The notes below the pieces were generated by a model, which saw only the letters and a list, made by a program, of their open reading frames with translations, made no database searches and had not been told where the DNA came from. A stretch of 5,481 nt of DNA from Chloroflexota bacterium. Lineage in GTDB: Bacteria > Chloroflexota > Dehalococcoidia > Dehalococcoidales > JAHJRU01. Of this stretch, positions 1-5,481 are shown one piece after another. The first letter of the stretch is position 1. Every line of letters starts with the position of its first letter. Location: the NCBI GenBank assembly GCA_018830745.1, contig JAHJRU010000012.1:1-5481 (forward strand), written 5' to 3'. Position numbers and translations under genes: made by a program.

Positions 1-1404
1 CTGCTTTCCTTCCTTCAGACAGACAACCGCCTTGACTATCTGTCCCCAGGCTTTGTCAAGAACTCCAATTACCGCCACCTCAGCTACGACCGGATGCTGA
101 AGGATGACATCCTCAACTTCCCGTGGAGCGACAAATAAGCCCCCGCTTTTTATCAAAGCGTCTTTCCTGCCTACTAAATAAAGGTAGCCATCATCGTCAA
201 ACATACCCATATCTGAAGTGTGATACCAGCCACCCCGCATAACCTGGCGGGTGAGGTCCGGCTTGTTCCAGTAGCCCGCCATCCAGTAGTCGCTTTTCAC
301 CAGTATCTCACCGGCTTCTCCAGGAGGCACATCTTCATCTTTCTCATCCACTATCCTGATCCTGGCGCCAAAGACCGGTTTACCCACCGAGTCGAGTCGG
401 CGGCGCTGGCTCTGGTTGGCTTTTGGAGACAGCCCGGCAGCTATATCTTCCGGCATCATGAAGCTCACTATGCCCTCGGTCATACCGTACAGCTTGTTGG
501 ACCAGGCAATACCAAAGAATCCCAGAATCTCTTTTACCTGCTCCCCCATAACGGGCTGCCCGGCGCCAAAAGCCAGCTTCTGCAGGGTTTCAAGGCCCTT
601 GCTGCTTCCAGTTGTTTCCAGGTGGTCACGGAGTAACTTATAATGCACCGGCAATAAATGGCTCACCGTCACCTTTTCTCTCTCTATCAGCCCGGTAAAT
701 TTACCGGCACTGAAAGACTCAATCACCACAGTAGCACTGGCAAGACAGGCGGTGAAGAAATGCTGCAGACCACCGGCGAGATACAGCGGGCCATGAACCA
801 GATAAACATCTTCCACCGAAAGACGATAGGCTAAGAGGCGGGTCATCAGTATCGAGGACCAGAAGTGATGGGTGGTAATCACACCCTTAGGAGCGCCGGT
901 GGTGCCGGTAGTATATATAATAAGGTAAATATCGTCTTCATCGACATCAGCCTTATACTCCCCTTCGGGGGCTTCCGCCAGCAAAGTGTCGTAATCCAGC
1001 GGAAAGCCATGCCCCTCTCCCATACCTATGAGATAGTCAACATCCTCCACCTTGGACTTTATCTCGTTGATGGCTGAAGAGAACTTGCCCTGGCAAAGTA
1101 TCGCCCTGGGGCGGCAGTCATTTATTACCGCGGCTAACTGCTGGGGAGTGAAGCGGTAGCTAATACCGGTGCCAATAAACCCACTCTTAGCCACGGAAAG
1201 AAGGAACTCGGCATAGTAATGGTTATTCTCGGATATAATGGCAACCCGGTCTCCCTTTTGCAGACCAAGGCTTACCAGGGCATTAGCCAGGCTGTTGGTT
1301 CTCTGGTCTACCTGTTTCCAGGTAAATCTGATATCCTTATCTACTATCCCAGCCTTATCGGGATACAGGCGGGCGTTACTGGTTACAATGTCCCCTACTA
1401 TCAC
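1..1404 (-). CDS. AMP-forming acyl-CoA synthetase (ANL superfamily), 3' end cut by window edge
   Basis: The visible 468 codons encode a class I adenylate-forming enzyme, which activates a carboxylic acid with ATP to an acyl-AMP and transfers it to CoA in the cytoplasm. The frame stays open from GTG 1404 to the left edge without a stop. Motifs in order: the P-loop YTTGTTGAPKG at residues 164-174; a PLYLAGG segment at 206-212; YGMTE at 306-310, contacting the adenylate; GYWNKPDL at 377-384; YHTSD at 394-398, whose Asp binds ribose; and the hinge GRKDALIKSGG at 412-422. The family is usually about 500-520 residues, so some 35-50 C-terminal residues, including the catalytic Lys, lie outside the window. 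GTG 1404 is chosen as start because an in-frame TGA lies two codons upstream and the next residues (VGDIVTSNARLYPDK) match typical N-termini; the Shine-Dalgarno is only a weak GAG. Family assignment is secure. Substrate chain length or aromatic preference cannot be read from the sequence. A promoter and inverted repeat lie directly upstream. Confidence 0.95.
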   Translation of the reverse strand, partial: MIVGDIVTSNARLYPDKAGIVDKDIRFTWKQVDQRTNSLANALVSLGLQKGDRVAIISENNHYYAEFLLSVAKSGFIGTGISYRFTPQQLAAVINDCRPRAILCQGKFSSAINEIKSKVEDVDYLIGMGEGHGFPLDYDTLLAEAPEGEYKADVDEDDIYLIIYTTGTTGAPKGVITTHHFWSSILMTRLLAYRLSVEDVYLVHGPLYLAGGLQHFFTACLASATVVIESFSAGKFTGLIEREKVTVSHLLPVHYKLLRDHLETTGSSKGLETLQKLAFGAGQPVMGEQVKEILGFFGIAWSNKLYGMTEGIVSFMMPEDIAAGLSPKANQSQRRRLDSVGKPVFGARIRIVDEKDEDVPPGEAGEILVKSDYWMAGYWNKPDLTRQVMRGGWYHTSDMGMFDDDGYLYLVGRKDALIKSGGLFVAPREVEDVILQHPVVAEVAVIGVLDKAWGQIVKAVVCLKEGKQ

Positions 1405-1424
1405 GCTTTCTCAATCCACATTCC

Positions 1425-1455
1425 TAACCATCGGAGTTTACCCGTGAGATGGTTA
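1425..1455. repeat. 8-base perfect inverted repeat, candidate operator
   Basis: TAACCATC at 1425-1432 is matched by its exact reverse complement GATGGTTA at 1448-1455, with 15 bases between them. Arm centres are 23 bases apart, about two helical turns, as expected for a dimeric regulator binding one face of the DNA. The repeat brackets the predicted -10 box (1435-1440) of the minus-strand promoter; one arm falls in the -10/-35 spacer and the other near the predicted start of transcription. A repressor of the acyl-CoA ligase gene is the natural reading, but no regulator gene lies in the window and the assignment is inference. With a 15-base loop and no T-run it does not look like a terminator. 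Confidence 0.5.
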
Positions 1456-1463
1456 AATGTCAA
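1435..1463 (-). promoter_or_regulatory. Sigma70-type promoter for the acyl-CoA ligase gene
   Basis: Read on the minus strand, a perfect -35 TTGACA (1463-1458) is followed after exactly 17 bases by TAAACT (1440-1435), four of six matches to TATAAT. Transcription would start near 1428, leaving a short leader of roughly 25 bases before GTG 1404. Position, spacing and orientation all fit the downstream gene. Confidence 0.6.
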
Positions 1464-1594
1464 GAAAACCTGGATACGTTATTGCCTTAACTACTATCAT
1501 AGCACTATTGACAATGTTAGTTCTCGGGGCTACTATTATCGCATACTGCAGAGCAGCTTTTCGACGGCACGGGCTGAGACAGATAATCAATTAA
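1457..1594 (+). CDS. Putative 45-residue single-span membrane peptide
   Basis: ATG 1457 to TAA 1592-1594 encodes 45 residues. The N-terminus is short and basic (MSRKPGY), residues 8-30 form a continuous hydrophobic stretch (VIALTTIIALLTMLVLGATI and on), and the tail is strongly basic (CRAAFRRHGLRQIIN). That is the layout of a small bitopic membrane protein. It ends 16 bases before the HNH start, as a first operon gene would. Against it: the Shine-Dalgarno is poor (only GTGAG at 1444-1448), a TAA directly precedes the ATG, no convincing plus-strand promoter lies upstream of it, and a good promoter lies inside it. T-rich control DNA also yields hydrophobic codons by chance. No known family recognised. 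The ORF could be real, or fortuitous within the divergent promoter region. Confidence 0.4.
   Translation: MSRKPGYVIALTTIIALLTMLVLGATIIAYCRAAFRRHGLRQIIN
1508..1536 (+). promoter_or_regulatory. Sigma70-type promoter for the HNH and molybdoenzyme genes
   Basis: A perfect -35 TTGACA at 1508-1513 is followed after 17 bases by TACTAT at 1531-1536, four of six matches to TATAAT; an alternative TATTAT sits at 1534-1539 but with a 20-base spacer. Transcription would begin near 1543, giving a leader of about 68 bases before ATG 1611. The element lies inside the putative small membrane ORF, so a transcript from here would not carry that ORF. Confidence 0.55.
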
Positions 1595-1595
1595 T

Positions 1596-1604
1596 AAGGT
1601 GAGG
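1596..1604 (+). promoter_or_regulatory. Shine-Dalgarno of the HNH gene, fixes its start
   Basis: AAGGTGAGG ends six bases before ATG 1611. An in-frame GTG at 1599 lies within this site and so cannot use it, which makes ATG 1611 the better start. Confidence 0.75.
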
Positions 1605-1610
1605 TTGGCT

Positions 1611-1913
1611 ATGGGTGAGGGGGCATGTGAACTGTGCGGCAAGATAACTCAGCTTGATACGCTGGAAGTGCATCACATCGTGCCTGAGGAGATAACCAGC
1701 CAGCCGGGCGTACGGGCCTCAGCTACGGCTGACCTTTGCCAACACTGCCACCAGGAAGTTCATGATTGGTATGCCAGAAACGTCTCTACCACGGCTTATG
1801 ACCCTTATTCCAAGCATTTTAAATCCAGGCCATCAACTGAGATAGCCAGGGACTACGAGGCAGCATACCGGCTCTACGCCGCCTACAAGCAGAAGCTACG
1901 GGGCAGAGCTTGA
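1611..1913 (+). CDS. Small HNH-type zinc-ribbon protein
   Basis: The 100-residue product has the layout of the HNH (beta-beta-alpha-metal) fold. C6-x2-C9 opens the zinc ribbon, a His-His pair (H21, H22) sits in LEVHHIVPEE, and C43-x2-C46-H47-x3-H51 closes it (DLCQHCHQEVH). The four Cys would bind a structural zinc. The His pair and the H47/H51 region are the usual catalytic metal site of HNH endonucleases. The Asn normally found about five residues before the third Cys is not obvious; this stretch reads ASATADLC. Nuclease activity is therefore uncertain, and a DNA-binding or purely structural role is possible. The C-terminal half (about 55-100) is polar and basic with many Tyr and Lys, probably helical. 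There is no signal peptide. It lies 100 bases upstream of the molybdoenzyme on the same strand, probably co-transcribed with it. No phage or restriction genes are nearby. An alternative GTG start at 1599 would add four residues. Confidence 0.8.
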   Translation: MGEGACELCGKITQLDTLEVHHIVPEEITSQPGVRASATADLCQHCHQEVHDWYARNVSTTAYDPYSKHFKSRPSTEIARDYEAAYRLYAAYKQKLRGRA

Positions 1914-1934
1914 TACCCCACCAGGACTGCTGCC

Positions 1935-1963
1935 TTGACAAGATTTAACCGCAATGATACCCT
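1935..1963 (+). promoter_or_regulatory. Possible internal promoter ahead of the molybdoenzyme gene
   Basis: In the 100-base gap after the HNH gene a perfect TTGACA (1935-1940) is followed after 17 bases by TACCCT (1958-1963). The -10 match is weak, only three of six. It could give the molybdoenzyme its own transcript with a leader of about 45 bases. No terminator was seen in this gap, so read-through from the HNH gene is also expected. Confidence 0.3.
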
Positions 1964-1999
1964 CCACTTATATTTATGCCCGGTTGAAGCAATTGGTTG

Positions 2000-2006
2000 A
2001 AAGGAG
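2000..2006 (+). promoter_or_regulatory. Shine-Dalgarno of the molybdoenzyme gene, fixes its start
   Basis: AAAGGAG lies seven bases before ATG 2014. The in-frame ATG at 1954 has no comparable site and would add 20 residues unrelated to the family N-terminus, so 2014 is preferred. Confidence 0.8.
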
Positions 2007-2013
2007 CGTTAGA

Positions 2014-4242
2014 ATGCAGGAATCAAAACGAGCCGTATGCGAGACGTGCCATGCCCGGTGCCGAGTGGTAGTGCACAGCGAGAATGGCCGGCTTATTGAT
2101 ATAGAGGAGGACCGTTCCTTTCCTCTGGTGGATAACATATCGCCGCCCACCAAAGCCTGCATCAGACTTAGGGGCACTAAAGAGTTTACCTACCATCCTG
2201 ACCGCATTAACTTCCCCCTAAAAAGGGTTGGTGATAAGGGAGAGGGAAAGTGGCAGAGGATATCCTGGGACCAGGCACTCGATGAAATCGCCGACCAACT
2301 GGGCGAGATAAAGAGTAACTATGGTGCAGAAGCCATATCTTCCAGCGACGGCACGGGCCGCACCAGGCACCAGTGGATAGACCGCTTCCATAACCTTATC
2401 GGCTCCCCGAATCACGTCGGGATAAACACCATTTGCTTTGCTCCCTGCATCGGGACGGGCGTTACCATGTTCGGCTGGCCCCTCCGCCACCGCATGGGCC
2501 TGACCATTGAAAAGGGAGGGGACGGAACTATAACCAAATCAGCCATGCTGATTGGGGTAAATCCGTCCCAGACCACGCTGAGAATGTGGAAGTCCATTCT
2601 GGATGCCAAGGAGCTGGGAGTAAAGATTATTGTAATCGACCCCCGCAGGACAAAGACCGCCGAGATTGCCGACATCTGGTTGCAGGTGCGCCCCGGTACG
2701 GATACTGCCCTGCTTATGTCCATGATAAACGTAATTATCGAGGAGAAACTTTACGATAAGGACTTCGTGGAAAACTGGTGCCACGGCTTCGATAAACTGA
2801 CCGAACGGGCACGGGAATATCCGCCCGAAAAAGTGGCTGATATCACCTGGATACCCGCCGAGCGTATCCGGGAAACCGCCCGGACACTGGCGCAATACCG
2901 ACCGGGGCCCATCGTCAACGGCATGGGATTAGAACATCAGACCAACAGCATCCAGGGTATTCAGGCGAAGTTCATCCTGAGCGCCATACTGGGTAATATC
3001 GATGTTGAGGGTGGTGAGTATATCCCCGGACCGCCCAAGTGCATCGCCGACGTGCAGCTGGGCTGTGAAGAAGCCCTCACAGCGGAGCAGAAGGCGAAGC
3101 AACTGGGTGCCGACCGTTTTAAACTTTTAAGCTGGCCCGGACGCCAGGCGATAGAACCCGACGTAATCAGGGTCTGGGGACAGCCCTGGGCGGGCATGCG
3201 CGTCTCCGCCTTCGCCCACACGCCCACCGTTTTACGCGCCATGTCTACCGGCAAACCATACCCCGTGAAAGCCATGCTGACCAACGCCAGCAACCCCATG
3301 CTCAACCATGCCAACACCAAGGGGGTATATAAAGCGCTGAAGAGCCTGGACCTCTACGTGGTTATGGACTTCTGGATGACTCCCAGCGCCGACCTCGCCG
3401 ACTATGTCCTGCCGGCGGCATCATGGATAGAGCGGCCCTGCCTGTTCATCCAGCATGGCACCGATGACTCCATTCGCGGCGGCGAAAAGGCGCTGCCCTC
3501 CACCATGCCCGGCGAGTACGAACGCCGGACCGAATATGACTACTTCCGCGGGCTCGGCACCCGCCTGGGACAGGACTGGCCCTGGAAAAATGATGAGGAA
3601 ACCTTCGACTATATGCTCCAGCCGATGAAGATGACGTTCAAGGAGTTCATGGACTCCGGCGGTCATTATTCGCCACCACGCGTGTACCGCAAGTATGAGA
3701 AAACCGGCTTCGGCACACCTACCGGCAAGGTGGAGCTATACTCGACTACTTTTGAGAAACTGGGCTATGACCCGCTGCCACGCTATGAGGAATCGCGGGA
3801 AAACCCGATTTCCACCCCAGAACTGGCGGAGGAATACCCGCTGATGCTCATCACCGGCGGCAAGTTCCTGCCCATGTTCCACTCGGAGCACCGCCAGATT
3901 GAATCCATACGTAAGAGGCATCCGCATCCACTGGCTCAGGTTCACCCGAAGACAGCCAAAAAGCATGATATTGCCAACGGTGACTGGATATGGATTGAGT
4001 CTCCCAGAGGCAGAATCAGGATGAAATGCCAGTATTTTGACGGGATTAGTCCCCAGGTGGTTCATGCCGAGCACGGCTGGTGGTTCCCGGAGCTTCCCGG
4101 GGAGGAGCCGTGGCTGCACGGCGTATGGGAGTCAAACGCCAACGTCCTCACCGACGACGACCCGGACGTCTGCAATGCTATGACTGGTGGCTGGCCGCTG
4201 AGAACTGCCCTGTGTAAAATCGAGAAGGCGAAGCAGTACTGA
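2014..4242 (+). CDS. Molybdopterin (Mo/W-bisPGD) oxidoreductase-family enzyme, soluble, acetylene hydratase-like layout
   Basis: This 742-residue protein is a complete DMSO-reductase-superfamily catalytic subunit binding a Mo or W bis-pterin cofactor. The N-terminal domain (1-57) holds a [4Fe-4S] site at C9-x2-C12-x3-C16 and C49. The large central domain carries GVNPSQT (181-187), IDPRRTKTAEIAD (208-220), VRPGTD (225-230), GNIDVEGGE (327-335) and NASNPML. The C-terminal pterin-binding domain (about 600-742) includes LITGGKF and HGWWFPE. The likely metal ligand is C141 in NTICFAPC, with C145 a second candidate. There is no twin-arginine or other signal, so it is cytoplasmic. No iron-sulfur or membrane-anchor subunit lies beside it, unlike polysulfide, arsenate or nitrate reductases. 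Relatives by overall style are acetylene hydratase, pyrogallol hydroxytransferase and catechol dehydroxylases, but the residue after C12 is His, where acetylene hydratase has its catalytic Asp. Substrate is unknown; reductase, hydratase or hydroxytransferase are all possible. The family call is firm, the reaction is not. Confidence 0.95.
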   Translation: MQESKRAVCETCHARCRVVVHSENGRLIDIEEDRSFPLVDNISPPTKACIRLRGTKEFTYHPDRINFPLKRVGDKGEGKWQRISWDQALDEIADQLGEIKSNYGAEAISSSDGTGRTRHQWIDRFHNLIGSPNHVGINTICFAPCIGTGVTMFGWPLRHRMGLTIEKGGDGTITKSAMLIGVNPSQTTLRMWKSILDAKELGVKIIVIDPRRTKTAEIADIWLQVRPGTDTALLMSMINVIIEEKLYDKDFVENWCHGFDKLTERAREYPPEKVADITWIPAERIRETARTLAQYRPGPIVNGMGLEHQTNSIQGIQAKFILSAILGNIDVEGGEYIPGPPKCIADVQLGCEEALTAEQKAKQLGADRFKLLSWPGRQAIEPDVIRVWGQPWAGMRVSAFAHTPTVLRAMSTGKPYPVKAMLTNASNPMLNHANTKGVYKALKSLDLYVVMDFWMTPSADLADYVLPAASWIERPCLFIQHGTDDSIRGGEKALPSTMPGEYERRTEYDYFRGLGTRLGQDWPWKNDEETFDYMLQPMKMTFKEFMDSGGHYSPPRVYRKYEKTGFGTPTGKVELYSTTFEKLGYDPLPRYEESRENPISTPELAEEYPLMLITGGKFLPMFHSEHRQIESIRKRHPHPLAQVHPKTAKKHDIANGDWIWIESPRGRIRMKCQYFDGISPQVVHAEHGWWFPELPGEEPWLHGVWESNANVLTDDDPDVCNAMTGGWPLRTALCKIEKAKQY

Positions 4243-4274
4243 CTAGGATTTAAGCCAAACATATGCTCCGGGTT
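4243..4274. other. Convergent 32-base gap without a visible terminator
   Basis: The plus-strand molybdoenzyme and the minus-strand flavoprotein end tail to tail here. No GC-rich hairpin with a T-run is present on either strand, so the two transcripts probably overlap at their 3' ends or end by another mechanism. Confidence 0.6.
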
Positions 4275-5481
4275 CTATCGCCCCCGCCGAACGAGCCAGC
4301 GGATAATCTTGCCTGAAATACCACTCAACAACTGCGAGACACGTATATCAGCGGAAGCCTGCATACTGGCGATTGAATAGGTGGGGTAAACATGGATGAT
4401 GCCCGCCAGGTCACCCACCTTCAGACCACGCTCCAGGGCTATTATCCACTCGTGAATCATCTCACCCGCCTGCGCCGCCACGATGGTCACGCCCAGCAAC
4501 TTGCCACTTCTCTTATAGACCAGCTTTATAAAGCCCGCCGTGTTACCTTCGGTCCATGCCCGGTCTGACTTCTCCATCGGCTGCTGAAAGGTCAGCACCT
4601 TATCACCGTATTGCTGCCTTGCCTGTGCCTCGGTCAGCCCGACATGGGCAACTTCGGGGTCGGTGAAGGTATTCCAGGGAACCCGCTCGGCGACGCCCCT
4701 CGCCGACCCGGGCAGCAAAGCATTGCGGACAGCTATAGCTGCCTGCCAGGCGGCATAATGGGTAAACTGGTAGCCGCCAGTGCAGTCCCCGGCAGCATAG
4801 ATGTGCCGCTGGCTGGTGCGCAGGTGAGCGTTCACCTGAATACCAGCTGCGCTGTAAGCCACACCAGCTCGCTCCAGGTCAAGACCATCCACGTTGGGCC
4901 GCCGTCCCACGGCTATCAGCAGGGCATCACCACTCAATTCCTCACCGCCCGCCATCAGGTGAATGCCGCCGGTATCCTGCCACGCTCGTTCAACCATAAC
5001 GTCGGGGCACAAGCTTATTCCTTCTGCCATAAGTACCCCACCAATCACCTGTGCCACCTCCGGCTCATCGCTTATCCGCTCACCGGCCTCTATGATAGTA
5101 ACATCCGCCCCGAGGCGACAAAATGCCTGAGCAAGCTCACAGCCAATCGGCCCGGCCCCAACCACCAGCAATCGTTGGGGCAGAACGTCCAGGTCCCAGA
5201 CACTATCATAGGTCAGGTAGTTTACGCCATCCAATCCCTCAATGGGAGGAACAAACGGGTGGGCACCGGTAGCCAGAAGAAACCTGCGCCCGCGCACCAT
5301 GGCGTCATCAACGGCCAGTTCCTGAGGGCTAATGAAGCGAGCTTCGCCCGGGAAAATATCTATGCCTTTAGCACGTAAGCTGTCGGGAGACTCCTGCTGG
5401 TATATTTGAGCCTCCACATCCCTCACGTGGGACATCACCGATTTCAGGTCAACCGCCTGGTTCGCAGCCGTCAGACCATAA
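4275..5481 (-). CDS. NAD-dependent FAD disulfide-oxidoreductase-family protein (mercuric reductase/lipoamide dehydrogenase-like), 5' end cut by window edge
   Basis: The visible 401 residues (first whole codon at 5480) form the C-terminal five-sixths of a class I pyridine nucleotide-disulfide oxidoreductase. In order: ATGAHPFVPP at 70-79; the NAD-binding Rossmann motif GAGPIGCE at 108-115, with Glu closing the next strand (VTIIEAGERI), which favours NAD(H) over NADP(H); AVGRRPN at 190-196; the second FAD contact AAGDCTGG at 229-236; and the dimerisation domain from about 265. The FAD GxGxxG and CxxxxC redox pair should lie in the roughly 70 missing N-terminal residues. The frame is open to the right edge, so GTG 5438 is not the true start. 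The usual C-terminal His-Pro-Thr-x-Ser-Glu reads YPTYSI, so the proton-relay His and Glu of lipoamide dehydrogenase and glutathione reductase are absent. This points to a mercuric-reductase-like or transhydrogenase-like member, not a true lipoamide dehydrogenase. The tail (SGKIIRWLVRRGR) is basic. The electron acceptor is unknown. Confidence 0.93.
   Translation of the reverse strand, partial: YGLTAANQAVDLKSVMSHVRDVEAQIYQQESPDSLRAKGIDIFPGEARFISPQELAVDDAMVRGRRFLLATGAHPFVPPIEGLDGVNYLTYDSVWDLDVLPQRLLVVGAGPIGCELAQAFCRLGADVTIIEAGERISDEPEVAQVIGGVLMAEGISLCPDVMVERAWQDTGGIHLMAGGEELSGDALLIAVGRRPNVDGLDLERAGVAYSAAGIQVNAHLRTSQRHIYAAGDCTGGYQFTHYAAWQAAIAVRNALLPGSARGVAERVPWNTFTDPEVAHVGLTEAQARQQYGDKVLTFQQPMEKSDRAWTEGNTAGFIKLVYKRSGKLLGVTIVAAQAGEMIHEWIIALERGLKVGDLAGIIHVYPTYSIASMQASADIRVSQLLSGISGKIIRWLVRRGR

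Larger units (their letters stand above)
1405..1610. promoter_or_regulatory. Divergent intergenic control region
   Basis: About 200 bases separate the GTG of the minus-strand acyl-CoA ligase from the ATG of the plus-strand HNH gene. The stretch is visibly richer in A and T than the flanking genes. It holds one promoter-like element per strand, an 8-base inverted repeat, and a 45-codon ORF on the plus strand, each listed separately. No tRNA, riboswitch or intrinsic terminator was recognised here. Confidence 0.7.

Noticed and set aside
1384..1389. TACAAT as a plus-strand -10 that could serve the small membrane ORF
   Set aside because: No -35-like hexamer occurs at 16-18 bases upstream and no extended -10 TGn is present; it lies within the acyl-CoA ligase coding region.
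220..1602. Several plus-strand open frames (220-636, 416-643, 865-1077, 1219-1602, 1238-1447)
   Set aside because: All are antisense to, or begin inside, the acyl-CoA ligase gene, whose minus-strand frame carries all the ANL motifs. None has a good ribosome site or recognisable domain.
1902..1934. Possible terminator after the HNH gene (GGCAG ... CTGCC)
   Set aside because: Arms are only five bases with a loop of over 20 and no T-run follows.
1974..4262. Minus-strand open frames opposite the molybdoenzyme
   Set aside because: They are shadows of a well-conserved coding region; no domain or start signal supports them.
4283..4302. Weak CCGC/GCGG pairing near the convergent gene ends
   Set aside because: Four-base arms inside the flavoprotein coding sequence, with no T-run; not a credible terminator.
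4611..5378. 255-codon open frame on the plus strand
   Set aside because: It lies wholly antisense to the flavoprotein gene, which shows clear family motifs throughout; the plus-strand translation is low-complexity and unlike any family.
5433..5438. GTG-ATG at 5438 as the start of the flavoprotein
   Set aside because: The frame continues open for 14 further codons to the window edge, and a start here would remove the FAD-binding and redox-disulfide motifs the family needs.

Overview
The window looks like a piece of an environmental bacterial chromosome: protein-dense, moderate GC, with no phage, transposon, CRISPR or RNA-gene signal. The mix of an acyl-CoA ligase, a soluble single-subunit molybdopterin (Mo/W-bisPGD) enzyme and a mercuric-reductase-like flavoprotein resembles strictly anaerobic Chloroflexota (Dehalococcoidia-type) genomes, but that placement is only an inference from protein style.

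Layout. (1) Positions 1-1404, minus strand: an AMP-forming acyl-CoA synthetase that starts at a GTG and runs off the left edge before its last C-terminal residues. (2) Positions 1405-1610: a divergent control region. It holds a good sigma70-type promoter for each strand (TTGACA, 17-base spacer, near-consensus -10) and an 8-base inverted repeat straddling the minus-strand -10. It also holds an unlisted 45-codon ORF encoding a plausible single-span membrane peptide. (3) Positions 1611-1913, plus: a 100-residue HNH/zinc-ribbon protein with an excellent Shine-Dalgarno. (4) Positions 2014-4242, plus: a full-length 742-residue molybdopterin oxidoreductase-family enzyme with one [4Fe-4S] site, no export signal, and a probable Cys metal ligand. 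(5) Positions 4275-5481, minus: the C-terminal 401 residues of an NAD-dependent flavin disulfide-reductase-family protein. It converges on the molybdoenzyme with a 32-base gap and runs off the right edge before its FAD-binding and CxxxxC motifs.

How they may work together (inference): the molybdoenzyme has no iron-sulfur or membrane-anchor partner subunit in the window. It is therefore best compared with stand-alone soluble members of the family such as acetylene hydratase, hydroxytransferases and dehydroxylases. The acyl-CoA ligase could activate a carboxylic acid in the same pathway, and the flavoprotein could handle NADH-linked electrons, but nothing in the sequence proves a shared pathway. 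The most interesting spots are the divergent control region with its nested small membrane ORF and the active-site pattern of the molybdoenzyme.
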